Shown here: positions 54,538 to 63,857 of the stretch, piece after piece | How positions within the stretch are numbered: the first letter of the stretch is position 1 | Layout of the letters: each line of letters starts with the position of its first letter | From: Sorangium cellulosum So ce56 | GTDB taxonomy: Bacteria; Myxococcota_A; Polyangia; Polyangiales; Polyangiaceae | Length of the DNA: 64,000 bases | Reading direction: 5' to 3' | Assembly: GCF_000067165.1 (NCBI RefSeq) | Contig: NC_010162.1 | Coordinates: 1,860,001 to 1,924,000, forward strand | Made by a program: the position numbers and the translations under genes | Notes under the pieces: generated by a model | Told to the model about the DNA's origin: nothing | What the model saw: the letters and a program-made list of their open reading frames with translations, nothing else | Database searches by the model: none

Positions 54538-56633
54538 GTCGTCTTTCGATCGGAGGTTCGCTGACCGGTCGCGTCGAGGAAGCCCTGGAGCTCGCGCACG
54601 AGCTCGAGATCGGCGGCGGCGCCGTCGCGCGAGCGAGGCGAGGGCCGCGCGCCGCGCGCGCTCTCTGGCGCGCGGAGCGACGAGGCGGGCGCGGCGTCCT
54701 CGCGGGCGCCGGAGGCCTCGACCAGCACGCGCATCACCTCGGCCTCGGGGCGGCCGGTGCGCGCGGCGATCGCCTCGGCGAGCGGGATGAGGCCCCGCCG
54801 GCCGGACCGGTGCACGCGCTCGCGCAGGCGATCGAGCGCCCAGCTCGCGTAGAGGCCCGCGGCGTGGCGCGAGGCGCGCGCGCGCCGGTAGGCGAGGCCG
54901 AGCGCGCGGGCGTGATCGGCGAAGGCGCGCCGGCCCGCGGCGGGCGGATCGCGGAGGCGCGCGAAGGCGCTGCCCTTCCAGAGATAGAGCAGCGCGAGGA
55001 GCAGGAAGAGCTGCGCGATCACGGGCCAGAGGTTCGCCTCGCGCACCGCCTCGAAGGGCGTCTCGGCGCCGACGCCCGTCCACTCGTCGACGATCTCGAC
55101 CTCGGTCGCGTACGGCGCGAACCGGAGCAGATCGAGGAAGAGCTGCGCGTTGTCGGGGGCCGCGAGCGAGACGTTCGACACGAGGCGATCGTCCGCGACG
55201 ACGACGACCTTTCCCTGGCCGAGGCGGCGGACGACGCCCGCGGTCGAGGACGATTCGCCCCGGAGGATCATGTAGAGGTCTTCGGGCTCGTCGCCGTTCG
55301 CCTCGACGAGGCGCTTGCCGGGCGGGAGCGAGGCGCGGAGCCCGCGCGACCAGTCCGCGGCGAGCGCCGTCGACGTCTCGGCGTCCTGGGCCACGCGCAG
55401 GCCGAGCTCGACCTCGTCGGGCAGGCGCGGGAGCCCGGCGAGGAAGAGCGTGCCGCCCTTGTCGCGCACCCACGCGAAGAGGTCCTTCCACGTCGCGTCG
55501 TCGATCGCCGCGCCCGGCAGCACCACCAGCGCGAGCGCGCGATCGGGCGCCGCGAGCGCCTCGCCGCGGCGCCGCGCCTTGAAGCCCTGCTCCTTGAGCA
55601 CCTCGAGCACCGCCTGGGTGCCCGAGGGCGACCGATCGCCGCCGCCCTCGTCGCCGCCGCCGGCGTGCGGGGTGCAAGAGACGCAAGAGAGCGCGGCGGA
55701 GAGGCCGAAGGCGACGAGCGCGAGCGCGAGCCCGCGGCTCACGAGCGGGACGACGCGGTCCATCACCGCGCGGAAGATCGGCTCGGAGGGCGGCGTGACG
55801 CCGAACTGCACGCCCTCCACGTCGCGCACGATCGATCGCATCGCGCCCTTGAGATCGGGCCGCTCGCGCAGGCTGCGCACGTAGTCGCCGTTGGTGCGAG
55901 AGGGGTGGATCTCGATGAGACCATCCCCGTCGAGGCGGCGCAGGAGCGCGGCGTACGCGTCGTCGATCGCGCGCGCGTAGTCGCCGCGGGCCGCGTGGCT
56001 GCGCGCGCGCGCGAGCAGGCGCTGCACGTCGGTCTCGACCTCGCGCCTCGCCGTCTCCTCGGGCGTGGGGCCGCGCGCGGGCGCCCTCTCCTCCTTGGCC
56101 TCCTCGGCGGGCGCGCGATCGCGGAGCAGGTTCTTCAGCAGCGCGTGGATCACCCCCCCGAAGAAGACCACGAGCAGGCCGATGAAGAGCGCCGACGCGA
56201 GGAAGCTCATCCCCGAGAGATCGACGCGCATCTCGGGCCCGGGGCGGCGGCGCTCGTCCTCGCTCGGGCCGCGATCGGTCGGCGCGCCGCCCGCGCGATG
56301 TTTGCCGGACGCGTCGCGGCCGCCGCGGCCGCCGCGGCCGGACGCGGCCGAGCTCGAGAGCTCGACCGGGGGCAGCTTGCACGCGGCGGGGAGCTCCGGG
56401 CACACGTCGCTCGATCCGGCGATGATCGGGCACCACGCGTGCTCCTCGGGGGTGAGCGGGTAGTCGTCCTCGTGGCAGAAGCGGTAGCGATCGTCCTCGA
56501 GGACGTCGCGCACGCTCCAGTGAACGTTCTCTTGCACGTTCTCTTCCACGTCCTCCGCCCGGGCGTCCCGCGCGAGCGGCGCGCCAGCGGAGAGCGCGAC
56601 GAGGGCCGCGAAGAGGCGCGCGCGGCGGCTCAC
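54534..56633 (-). CDS. membrane protein fusing DUF4129-like and DUF4350-like parts
   Basis: The 699-aa product starts at GTG 56633 overlapping the previous stop. A signal-like helix precedes a periplasmic part with cysteines (RFCHEDDYP, AWCPII, DVCPELPAACK). A membrane helix at about 150 and a DUF4129-like helical segment (YAALLRRLDGDGLIEIHPSR) follow. After further hydrophobic segments comes a DUF4350-like part (VLEVLKEQGFKARRRGEALA, GGTLFLAGLPRLPDEVELGL, GQGKVVVVADDRLVSNVSLA). These two parts are usually separate proteins in such operons, so this appears to be a fusion. The C-terminal 150 residues include one more helix and an Arg-rich tail. Confidence 0.8.
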   Translation of the reverse strand: MSRRARLFAALVALSAGAPLARDARAEDVEENVQENVHWSVRDVLEDDRYRFCHEDDYPLTPEEHAWCPIIAGSSDVCPELPAACKLPPVELSSSAASGRGGRGGRDASGKHRAGGAPTDRGPSEDERRRPGPEMRVDLSGMSFLASALFIGLLVVFFGGVIHALLKNLLRDRAPAEEAKEERAPARGPTPEETARREVETDVQRLLARARSHAARGDYARAIDDAYAALLRRLDGDGLIEIHPSRTNGDYVRSLRERPDLKGAMRSIVRDVEGVQFGVTPPSEPIFRAVMDRVVPLVSRGLALALVAFGLSAALSCVSCTPHAGGGDEGGGDRSPSGTQAVLEVLKEQGFKARRRGEALAAPDRALALVVLPGAAIDDATWKDLFAWVRDKGGTLFLAGLPRLPDEVELGLRVAQDAETSTALAADWSRGLRASLPPGKRLVEANGDEPEDLYMILRGESSSTAGVVRRLGQGKVVVVADDRLVSNVSLAAPDNAQLFLDLLRFAPYATEVEIVDEWTGVGAETPFEAVREANLWPVIAQLFLLLALLYLWKGSAFARLRDPPAAGRRAFADHARALGLAYRRARASRHAAGLYASWALDRLRERVHRSGRRGLIPLAEAIAARTGRPEAEVMRVLVEASGAREDAAPASSLRAPESARGARPSPRSRDGAAADLELVRELQGFLDATGQRTSDRKTT

Positions 56634-57427
56634 GCGGCGGCCCTCTTCTCGCCTTCGCGCGCGGCGATCGCGAGGAAGCGGAGCTGGATGTCCCAGCCGT
56701 CGGCGCGCGTGCGCGCGTCGATGTAGTGGAGGAAGCGCGCGGTCGCGACGTACGGGATGCCGGCGAAGAAGCCCGCGAGCGCGAAGGGCGAGCCGCCGTC
56801 GTCGAGGAGCGCGCCGAACGGCTTGCCGAGCTGGAGGATCGCGTCGACGAGCGACTGGCCGAGCAGCTCCGCCGTGAGCGCGATGCCGGCCTGCGCGAGG
56901 AGCAGCGCGATCAGCGCGCCCAGGACCGCGGCGACGCGGCCGGTGACGAAGCGGCTGCTGCGCTGGATGGCGTCGCCGGCGCGCGCGGCCTCGAGCAAGC
57001 TGGCCTCGTGCACGAAGACGAGGCGCGGCCAGGCGAGGGGGAGGCCGAGGAACATCGGGAGCGCCGCCGCGGCGAGCAGGAGGCGGCTCAGGAAGAGCAT
57101 CCACAGGTACGACGAGAGGCGCGCCTTGAACAGGCGGAGCACCTGGCCCGCGCTGAGCTCCTCCGAGAAGAGCAGGCGCCCCACCGCGACGGTGAACACG
57201 CCCTGCGCGACGCCGCCGAGCGCTATGGCGACGCCCCACACCTCGAGCCACGACCAGCCCGCCGCGTGCCGCAGCGCGAGGCAGCCGGCGAGCATCGGGA
57301 GGAAGAGGATCGCCGAGAGCCGCGCGTAGAGGCCGAGCGCGAGCGACATGGAGAGGCGGCAGGCGAGATCGAGGATCTCGGAGAGCGGGCGCGGGCGCAG
57401 CACGATCGCGGAGGCGCCGAGGTTCAT
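56630..57427 (-). CDS. polytopic membrane protein of the MoxR operon
   Basis: The 265-aa product has about six hydrophobic helices (for example LSMSLALGLYARLSAILFLP, VWGVAIALGGVAQGVFTVAV, VAAVLGALIALLLAQAGIAL). A conserved-looking loop (ARAGDAIQRSSRFVTGR) recalls membrane proteins of the glycerophosphoryl-diester-phosphodiesterase membrane-domain or DUF975 type. I cannot place it firmly. It is coupled to its neighbours by 4-bp overlaps at both ends (57424-57427 and 56630-56633), so it probably belongs to the same membrane complex. Confidence 0.8.
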   Translation of the reverse strand: MNLGASAIVLRPRPLSEILDLACRLSMSLALGLYARLSAILFLPMLAGCLALRHAAGWSWLEVWGVAIALGGVAQGVFTVAVGRLLFSEELSAGQVLRLFKARLSSYLWMLFLSRLLLAAAALPMFLGLPLAWPRLVFVHEASLLEAARAGDAIQRSSRFVTGRVAAVLGALIALLLAQAGIALTAELLGQSLVDAILQLGKPFGALLDDGGSPFALAGFFAGIPYVATARFLHYIDARTRADGWDIQLRFLAIAAREGEKRAAA

Positions 57428-58404
57428 CGCGAGGCCTCCTGCGCGGGGCGACCCGCGAGCGCCAGGTAGAGGACGATGAGCAGCGAGAAGACGCCCGAGG
57501 CCGCCCACTTCACCGGCGGGGGGAGCCCCGAGGGGGACCAGAAGCCCTCGATCCCCGCGGCGATCAGCAGCATCGCCGCCGCGCCGAGGATCTGGCGCAC
57601 GATCGACGGCGCCGCGCGGCGCAGCGAGCCGACGCGCGTGCGGCCGCGCGTCTCGACGAGCGCGTAGCCCATCTCGAGCCCCGCGCCGCCGGCGATCACG
57701 ATCGCGGTGAGCTCGAAGGGCGCGTGGCTGCACATGAACGTCCAGATGTTGCCGCCGTGGCCCACGCTCATCACGTGGCCGACGACGGTGCCCGTGAAGA
57801 GGCCGTTGTAGATGAGGAAGAAGATGCTGCCCGCGCCGAAGAGCACGCCGGTGGCGAAGCAGCGGAAGGCGATGCCGACGTTGTTGAAGACGTAGAACCC
57901 CGCCATGCCCGTGTCGGTGCCCGCGTCGCGCCCGTTGAGCCCCTCGCTGTACATCTGGGCCATGCCCTGGAGCACCGGGCTCGGGAGCACGTGGGTGGCG
58001 AACTCGTCGGAGGCGAGCGCGCCCGCGATGCCGACGAGCGAGGGGAGGAAGAAGAGCGCGCAGGCGATCGCGAAGAAGCGGCCGTTCGCGCGCAATGCGC
58101 GCGGGAAATCGCGGGTGAAGAAGGAGACGATGTCGGGGAGGCGGAAGGGCTCGGCGCCGTAGAGCGCCGCGTGCGCGCGCGCGGCGAGCGCGTCGAGGTA
58201 CGCGGTGAGATCGGGCGTGTAGCGCGCCGCGCGCGCGCGCATCAGATCGGTGCAGAGCGAGCGGTAGAGCGCGGCGAGGCGCGAGATGGCGGCGCCGTCC
58301 TTCTTCGCGAGCGAGCCGCTGTCGTGGAGGAGGAGGCGATCGAGCTCCTGCCAGTCCGGCCTGCGGGCCGCGACGAACTCGTCCTGGGAGCGGGCGCCGA
58401 TCAC
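57424..58404 (-). CDS. stage II sporulation protein M (SpoIIM/DUF95) family membrane protein
   Basis: The 326-aa protein has the SpoIIM-like layout: a cytoplasmic helical N-terminus (DWQELDRLLLHDSGSLAKKD, AALYRSLCTDLMRARA), then membrane helices with FAIACALFFLPSLVGIAGAL. The loops NNVGIAFRCFATGVLFGAGS, NGLFTGTVVGHVMSVG and MCSHAPFELTAIVIAGGAGL are the family signature. SpoIIM is known from forespore engulfment, but homologues in this operon type occur widely in non-endospore formers. Overlaps of 4 bp join it to both neighbours. Confidence 0.92.
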   Translation of the reverse strand: MIGARSQDEFVAARRPDWQELDRLLLHDSGSLAKKDGAAISRLAALYRSLCTDLMRARAARYTPDLTAYLDALAARAHAALYGAEPFRLPDIVSFFTRDFPRALRANGRFFAIACALFFLPSLVGIAGALASDEFATHVLPSPVLQGMAQMYSEGLNGRDAGTDTGMAGFYVFNNVGIAFRCFATGVLFGAGSIFFLIYNGLFTGTVVGHVMSVGHGGNIWTFMCSHAPFELTAIVIAGGAGLEMGYALVETRGRTRVGSLRRAAPSIVRQILGAAAMLLIAAGIEGFWSPSGLPPPVKWAASGVFSLLIVLYLALAGRPAQEASR

Positions 58405-59261
58405 GCGCTCACCTCCTTCTTGCGCTTGCGGCGGGGCTTCGGGCCGGTCGCGGCCCCCTCCTGGCCCCCGCGGTGCGCGTGCGCGCGGTGGTGGAGGACG
58501 CCGAGGAAGCGCGTCGCGTCCTTGTAGCGGACGCCCATGCGCCGCGCGAACACGGGCGCGGTCATCTCCGCGAGCTCGCTCGCGCGCGCGGGCGAGAGGC
58601 GATCGAGGCGGCGGAGGAAGAGCTCGATGGCGTCGAGCTCCTCGCCGGAGAGCGGGAGGCGCGCGGGCAGGCTCGAGAGCTCCGCGGGGCTCGGCGCAGG
58701 TCGGAGGACGAGCGGGCCGGCGACGGTGTGGCGCGCCTCGACGATCACGAGGGTGCCGCCCACGAGATCGCCGAGGCGGCGGAAGCGCGGATCACGACCC
58801 ATGACGGCGAGGCCGACCGCGTACGTGCCGAGGAACGAGAGCGGATCGATGAACGGGGGGAGGAGATCCGCGGCGCGCAGCAGGTTGCGCAGCAGGCTGT
58901 CCCCGAAGCGGAGCGGCTGGCCGCCGTCGGTGACGACGCGCAGCGAGAGGGCGCGCTTGCCGGGCGTGCAGCCGCTCCAGAGGGTCTCGAAGAAGACATA
59001 ATACCCCCACTCGATCGCGAAGAGGACCAGCAGCACGAAGCCCGTCGACGCGCCGCGCAGCGCTGGCCCCACCGCGATGCCGCCGATCGCGGCGAGCATC
59101 CCGACCGCGAAGACGATGACGCCGCGCACCACCAGATCGATGAGGTACGCGAGCGCGCGCCGCGCCGGGCCCGCGATCTGGTGGCGGAACCGCACGTGCT
59201 CCGGCGTCTCGATCTCGGCGCTCGTGTCGAGCGGCTCACGGAGCGTCTCGCGGTGGATCAT
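58401..59261 (-). CDS. RDD-domain membrane protein with C-terminal cytoplasmic extension
   Basis: The 286-aa product has an RDD domain: RRALAYLIDLVVRGVIVFAV (the R-D pair), helices with WGYYVFFETLWSGCTPGKRA, LRVVTDGGQPLRFGDSLLRN and RRLGDLVGGTLVI. A soluble C-terminal part of about 100 residues ends in a very basic tail (KPRRKRKKEVSA). RDD proteins are inner-membrane proteins linked in some cases to ion transport. The ATG at 59261 follows the other RDD gene by 16 bp; the stop overlaps spoIIM. Confidence 0.9.
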   Translation of the reverse strand: MIHRETLREPLDTSAEIETPEHVRFRHQIAGPARRALAYLIDLVVRGVIVFAVGMLAAIGGIAVGPALRGASTGFVLLVLFAIEWGYYVFFETLWSGCTPGKRALSLRVVTDGGQPLRFGDSLLRNLLRAADLLPPFIDPLSFLGTYAVGLAVMGRDPRFRRLGDLVGGTLVIVEARHTVAGPLVLRPAPSPAELSSLPARLPLSGEELDAIELFLRRLDRLSPARASELAEMTAPVFARRMGVRYKDATRFLGVLHHRAHAHRGGQEGAATGPKPRRKRKKEVSA

Positions 59262-59277
59262 GCGGCGAGGAGGGCGA

Positions 59278-59847
59278 TCAGGATCCCGCCTTGGGCGGGG
59301 CGACGACGACCTTGGTGCCGGCGATGCGATCGTGCAGGCAGCGGCGATCATCGCTGAAGATCATGAGGCCGTCGACCAGGTTGACGATCCCGTTGAGCAG
59401 CTGGCCGACGGCGGGGATGAGGCCGGGGAGCGCGATGAGCCAGTTGCGGACGACGACGCCGGACATGAAGTCGACGCGCGAGCCGTCCGCCTTGATGATC
59501 TTGATCTTCGTCCACTTCTTCCCGAGCGTCTGCCCGCGCGTGGCGATGAGGTACCACTGGTAGATGACGAGCTGGACCGGGCCGAGGAGCGCGCCGATGC
59601 CGAGCCTCAGGTAGAGCGCTTCCTCGTCACGCGCGAGCTTACCGAGCTCGTCGGTGACGCCGAAGAAGAGCAGGACGGGGAGCACGGAGCCGACGAGCAG
59701 CAGGTTGTCGAGGATCCGCGCGCCCAGCCGCGTGCCGCGCTCGGCGAGGACGTGCTCGCCCGGCTCGTCCTCGCCATAGGAACGCGCGTCGTCGGTCGTC
59801 GGTGCGGCGTACGGGTTGTACTCGTGCCTGGGATCGTCGAGCTGCAT
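59278..59847 (-). CDS. RDD-domain membrane protein, first gene of the operon
   Basis: The 189-aa product begins with a polar leader rich in Asp, Glu and Pro (MQLDDPRHEYNPYAAPTTDD). An RDD domain follows with RGTRLGARILDNLLLVGSVL, YLIATRGQTLGKKWTKIKII, RNWLIALPGLIPAVGQLLNG and DDRRCLHDRIAGTKVV. It is the shorter RDD protein of the pair and starts the operon. GGAGGGGG lies just before the ATG at 59847. The promoter should lie in the 378-bp gap upstream. Confidence 0.9.
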   Translation of the reverse strand: MQLDDPRHEYNPYAAPTTDDARSYGEDEPGEHVLAERGTRLGARILDNLLLVGSVLPVLLFFGVTDELGKLARDEEALYLRLGIGALLGPVQLVIYQWYLIATRGQTLGKKWTKIKIIKADGSRVDFMSGVVVRNWLIALPGLIPAVGQLLNGIVNLVDGLMIFSDDRRCLHDRIAGTKVVVAPPKAGS

Positions 59848-60225
59848 GCCCCCTCCTCCTCGTCGGAATTGCATCACCCGAGCGGCAGCGCGTCAATTGG
59901 CCGAGCCGCTCGGCCCCACACGGCGCACGCGCGGCGGCGCCCGGCCGCGGCCTCCCTGAAAGACGCGCACGTCGGCGAGCCAAGGGCCGTCCCCCCGGCG
60001 GCCACCGCGGACGACCTCCTGACTGCACCGCGTGAAATCACGTGTCGAGATCGTCGACGAGCACAAAGGTCGTCGCTCGGCCCCGCCGGCTGGGGGGAAA
60101 TCGATTGTTCATGCAACCACGGAATCCTTCGCGTGGACTCCATGCCATGGCATCAGGGCCCCACGCAGGTCGCAGCGTGCGATTCGCGCGCTGCGCCTGC
60201 TAGGGCGGATATCGGTCGGGCGCGC
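59848..60225. other. gap upstream of the RDD operon, with one inverted repeat
   Basis: No gene is supported. CCGAGCGGC (59878-59886) pairs with GCCGCTCGG (59905-59913) across an 18-base loop, about 30 bp before the first start codon of the operon. It could be a leader hairpin or an operator. No further signal was recognised. Confidence 0.5.
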
Positions 60226-61071
60226 TCACCCCTTGTTCCGCCCACCCCGCGACCTCCGGTACTCGTCGAGCTCCTCGCGGCCCGCCTTCCCGTTCCGCTC
60301 GAGCGTCTTCAGCCAGCCGTCGCGGTATTCCCGCATCGTCTCGGCCACGGTCTCGGCGACGACGAGGTTGCGGTACCACTTCGCGTCGGCCGGCACGATG
60401 TACCAGGGCGCGTGCTTGGCCGAGCAGCGCCGGAAGACCTCGTCGTAAGCCTCGGTGTACTCGTCCCAGTGCTCCCGCTCTTTCCAGTCGTTCACGTTGA
60501 GCTTCCACGCGGTCGACGGGTTCTCCTCGCGCTCCAGCAGCCGTTTCTCCTGCTCCTTCTTGCTGATGTGCAGGAAGAACTTGATCACGATGGTCCCGTG
60601 CTCGGCGAGCAGCTCCTCGAAGTCGTTGATGTGGCCGTAGCGCTCCCCCCACAGCGCCTTGGGCGCGAGGTCGTGCACGCGCACGACGAGCACATCCTCG
60701 TAATGAGAGCGGTTGAAGATGGCGAACTCCCCCGCGCGCGGCGCCTGCCGGTGGATACGCCACAAGAAGTCGTGCTCCCGCTCCTCCTTCGTGGGCACGC
60801 CGAACGAGCTCACCGTGACGCCGCGCGGGTTCAGCGCGCCGACGACGTTCTTGATCGCCCCGTCCTTGCCGGCCGCGTCGCGGCCCTGGAGGACGATGAG
60901 GATGCTGTGCGTCCTCGCCCCCCACATCAGCTCCTGCAGCTCGAGCAGCTCTTCGCCGAGCTCCTTGAGCCGCTCCGCTGCCTCCTGCTTCGTCGCGTCC
61001 CGAGGCGGATCGGTCGAGACGTCATCGAGGCGAAACTTCGAATCAGGCTTCGTGAGTCGCGTGATGGGCAT
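60226..61071 (-). CDS. ppk2: polyphosphate kinase 2 family protein
   Basis: The 281-aa product has the PPK2 core: Walker A in LQGRDAAGKDGAIKNVVGAL, the family motifs PTKEEREHDFLWRIHRQAP and FAIFNRSHYEDVLVVRVHDL. Lid elements SKKEQEKRLLEREENPSTAW and WYIVPADAKWYRNLVVAETV follow. PPK2 enzymes use polyphosphate to phosphorylate nucleotides, or the reverse. The length and single domain fit the class I-like short PPK2s. Nucleotide preference cannot be read. The ATG at 61071 fits the family start PITRLTKPDSKFRLDD; the upstream frame is random. Confidence 0.94.
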   Translation of the reverse strand: MPITRLTKPDSKFRLDDVSTDPPRDATKQEAAERLKELGEELLELQELMWGARTHSILIVLQGRDAAGKDGAIKNVVGALNPRGVTVSSFGVPTKEEREHDFLWRIHRQAPRAGEFAIFNRSHYEDVLVVRVHDLAPKALWGERYGHINDFEELLAEHGTIVIKFFLHISKKEQEKRLLEREENPSTAWKLNVNDWKEREHWDEYTEAYDEVFRRCSAKHAPWYIVPADAKWYRNLVVAETVAETMREYRDGWLKTLERNGKAGREELDEYRRSRGGRNKG

Positions 61072-61320
61072 GCCCGCGAGCCTACACGATCCCGCAGCGT
61101 CGCCGCCGCGGGAGTGACGCGCGACGTCACGGCGCCGCGGCGGCGACGAGCCGCTCGATACGGACGAGCGGAGCCCTCGAGGGGAGGCGAACGCGACAAT
61201 CCCCTTCATGCTTGGCGAGCGAGCCCTCGCGCTCCTTGCCATCCGCGCGGAGCGGTGAAGACCGGAGCAGGCCGCCGGGCCGATGACGGGGTAGCTGGTG
61301 ACCGGTAACCCGGTCGACCC

Positions 61321-61384
61321 GAACGCGTGACCCGTTGACGCGTGGACCCGTTGACGCGTGGACCCGTTGACGCGTGGACCCGTT
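61321..61384. repeat. four tandem 16-bp repeats
   Basis: Three identical units GACGCGTGGACCCGTT (61337-61384) follow one variant unit (61321-61336). Sixteen is not a multiple of three. They lie in the 556-bp gap between ppk2 and the CheA-like gene. No other feature is supported there. Confidence 0.9.
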
Positions 61385-61627
61385 GCCGATGACGCGACGT
61401 GCGGACAGCCACATCGGCGGTGCGCGAGGAAAATCCTGTTGCAGAAATGAAATGAACTACGTACCGTCGAGGTCGGAAGGGCATCGCCATGCGCCTGTCC
61501 TCGTCCCTCGGGTGCTTCCGATGGTGCGCCTGGCGACGCTTCTGCCGTGGAGGGGGGCGCGGATGACGCACGCTCTTGGATTCGACCATTCCTTGGCTCG
61601 GATACGGCCTGCCGCCCCGATCGCGTG

Positions 61628-63853
61628 ATGCTGGTCTCTGCCCCTGTCTCCCGGCTCCCAGCGGCTCACCGGCGGCGCTCCGGCGTTCACCTCGGCATCG
61701 GCGTCAAGCTCGCCGCGGCGACTGTGGTGGTCCTCACCAGCGTTACCGTGCTGGTCGCCAATCAGGTGATCCAGAAGACAAGAGATGATCTCGTGTCGGC
61801 GAAGGCGAACGCCGCATCGATGATGGCGGATCTGCTCTCGGGCTCCCTGACCGCGCCGCTCGATTTCGGCGATCGGGACACGGCGCAGGGCGACCTCGAC
61901 CAGCTCCGGTCGAACCGCGCGCTCATCGCCGCGGTCGCGTGGGGCAGCGACGCCGAGCCCGTCGCCAAGATCGGTCAGCCGGAAGGCGGCCTGTCGGCGT
62001 TCACCGCGCGCGGCGCCGAGAACCAGGTGCTGGAGCGCGAGATACGCGTCGCCCGCCCGATCGTGCGCGACGACGGGCGGCGCCTCGGGACGCTCGTCCT
62101 CGTCTTCTCCCTCGAGCCCGAGAACGCCGCGTTCGCCGCGGCCCGCCGCAACATCCTCGAGTTCGCGGGCATCGTCGGCGCGATGACGGCCTTCCTGCTC
62201 CTCGCGTTCGCAAGGTGGCAGATCGTGCGCCCACTCTCGCGGCTCGTCGACGCCGCGCGGCGGGTCGGGGAAGGGGACCGCGCCGTCCGCGTGAACGTCC
62301 GCACGAACGACGAGCTCGGCCGGCTCGCCGACGTCTTCAACGCGATGAGCTCCGCCATCCTCGAGCGCGAGGGCAAGCTCGAGATGGCCACGGAGAGCCT
62401 CCGCGAGCTCTTCGACAACATGCGCGAGGCCATCGTGGCCTTCGGGCCCGACGGCCGGCTGGGCAGCGAGGCCTCGAAAGAAGCCAGGCAGATCTTCGGC
62501 GACCGCGCCGCGGAGGGCAACCACGTCGCGGAGCTCCTCTACCGCGGCGGGCCGCTCTGCGTCGAGAGCCAGGCGCTCCGGCAGTGGGTCGACGCGGCGT
62601 TCGACGCCGAGGTCGACGCCTTCCCGGAGGTCGCCGAGCTCGCCCCGCGCGAGGTGTGGTTCGAGCGCGCGCCGGGCGACCGGAGGTTCCTGCGGCTGGA
62701 GTTCTGCCCCATCGTCTCCGGCCGGAAGATCGCGCGCATCATGCTGCTCGCGACCGACCAGACCGAGCTCAGGCGCCTCACGGAGAGCGTCAAGACGAAG
62801 GACGAGGAGCACGCGCGCCAGATCGCCGCCATGCGCCGCCTCATCGCCGGCGGCGGCCAGGTCTTCGTCCGCTTCATCGAGATCTCGCGCGAGCGCGTGG
62901 CCCGGTGCAGCGAGATCCTGAGGCCCGGCGGGGAGCTCTGCCCCGCGGACATCGACGAGCTCTTGCAGCAGCTGCACACCATGAAGGGCGAGGCCCGGTC
63001 GTTCGACCTGGAGCGCCTCGCGGACGAGATCATGACGCTCGAGGACGAGCTCTCCAGGGTCCAGGCGCGCTCGCGCTCGGAGGACAGGCCCTCGGTCGAG
63101 GGGCACTCGGCGTCGTGGCGCTCGCGGCTCACCCGCGTCGCGGACGAGCTCACGCGCGCGCAGGAGACGTTCGTCGACGCCTCGCCCGTGGGCAGCGCGA
63201 TCCTCGACCAGATCACGGTCCGCCGCACGGACGTCACCCGGCTGGGCGAGCTCGTCGGCCCGCAGGGCGGCGAGGCCGCCGAGATCGTCCGCCGTCTCGC
63301 GGCCCGGCCGTTCGGCGAGGTGCTCGCGCCGCTCCTCGAGCGCGTCCCCCGCTGGGCCGAGCGGGAGGGCAAGCGCGCCCGCCTCGAGATCGACGGCCGC
63401 GAGGCCTCCATTCCTCCGGATCTCGCCCGCTTGCTGCCGGGCGTGTTCCTCCACCTCGTGCGGAACGCGATCGCCCATGGAATCGAGCCCCCCGACGCGC
63501 GCACCCGGATGGGCAAGCCCGAGGTCGGCGTGATCCGCGCCAGCTGCATCGAGGACCAGCCGCTGCCCACCCTCCTCGTCGAGGACGACGGTCAGGGCAT
63601 CGACTTCGACGCCCTCGCGACGAGCGCCGGTGTCGATCCGAAGGATCTGCGCCGGACGCGCGAGCTCCTGTTCACCCCCGGCGTGAGCACGAAGGGCGAC
63701 GTGAGCGACCTCGCGGGCCGCGGCATCGGCCTCTCCGCGGTCCGCGCCGATCTCCTCTCGGTCGGCTGGCTCATCGAGGTGGACGCGTCGCGCCGGACCG
63801 GCGCGGCGTTCGTGATCCGCCCCCAGGCTGTCCCTCTCAGCAACGGAGAATGA
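61628..63853 (+). CDS. membrane CheA-like histidine kinase (sensor, HAMP, PAS-like, Hpt, ATPase)
   Basis: The 741-aa product has a first helix (KLAAATVVVLTSVTVLVANQ) and a short periplasmic sensor (TAPLDFGDRDTAQGDLDQL, CHASE8-like). A second helix (FAGIVGAMTAFLLLAFA), a HAMP linker, a PAS-like segment (LRELFDNMREAIVAFGPDGR) and an Hpt domain with His450 in LLQQLHTMKGEARSF follow. A CheA-type ATPase is next (HLVRNAIAHGIEPPDAR, LVEDDGQGIDFD, LAGRGIGLSAVRAD). Unlike CheA, it has no CheW-like domain at the end and carries its receptor in the same chain. The next gene is a response regulator 4 bp downstream. Confidence 0.88.
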   Translation: MLVSAPVSRLPAAHRRRSGVHLGIGVKLAAATVVVLTSVTVLVANQVIQKTRDDLVSAKANAASMMADLLSGSLTAPLDFGDRDTAQGDLDQLRSNRALIAAVAWGSDAEPVAKIGQPEGGLSAFTARGAENQVLEREIRVARPIVRDDGRRLGTLVLVFSLEPENAAFAAARRNILEFAGIVGAMTAFLLLAFARWQIVRPLSRLVDAARRVGEGDRAVRVNVRTNDELGRLADVFNAMSSAILEREGKLEMATESLRELFDNMREAIVAFGPDGRLGSEASKEARQIFGDRAAEGNHVAELLYRGGPLCVESQALRQWVDAAFDAEVDAFPEVAELAPREVWFERAPGDRRFLRLEFCPIVSGRKIARIMLLATDQTELRRLTESVKTKDEEHARQIAAMRRLIAGGGQVFVRFIEISRERVARCSEILRPGGELCPADIDELLQQLHTMKGEARSFDLERLADEIMTLEDELSRVQARSRSEDRPSVEGHSASWRSRLTRVADELTRAQETFVDASPVGSAILDQITVRRTDVTRLGELVGPQGGEAAEIVRRLAARPFGEVLAPLLERVPRWAEREGKRARLEIDGREASIPPDLARLLPGVFLHLVRNAIAHGIEPPDARTRMGKPEVGVIRASCIEDQPLPTLLVEDDGQGIDFDALATSAGVDPKDLRRTRELLFTPGVSTKGDVSDLAGRGIGLSAVRADLLSVGWLIEVDASRRTGAAFVIRPQAVPLSNGE

Positions 63854-63857
63854 CTCG

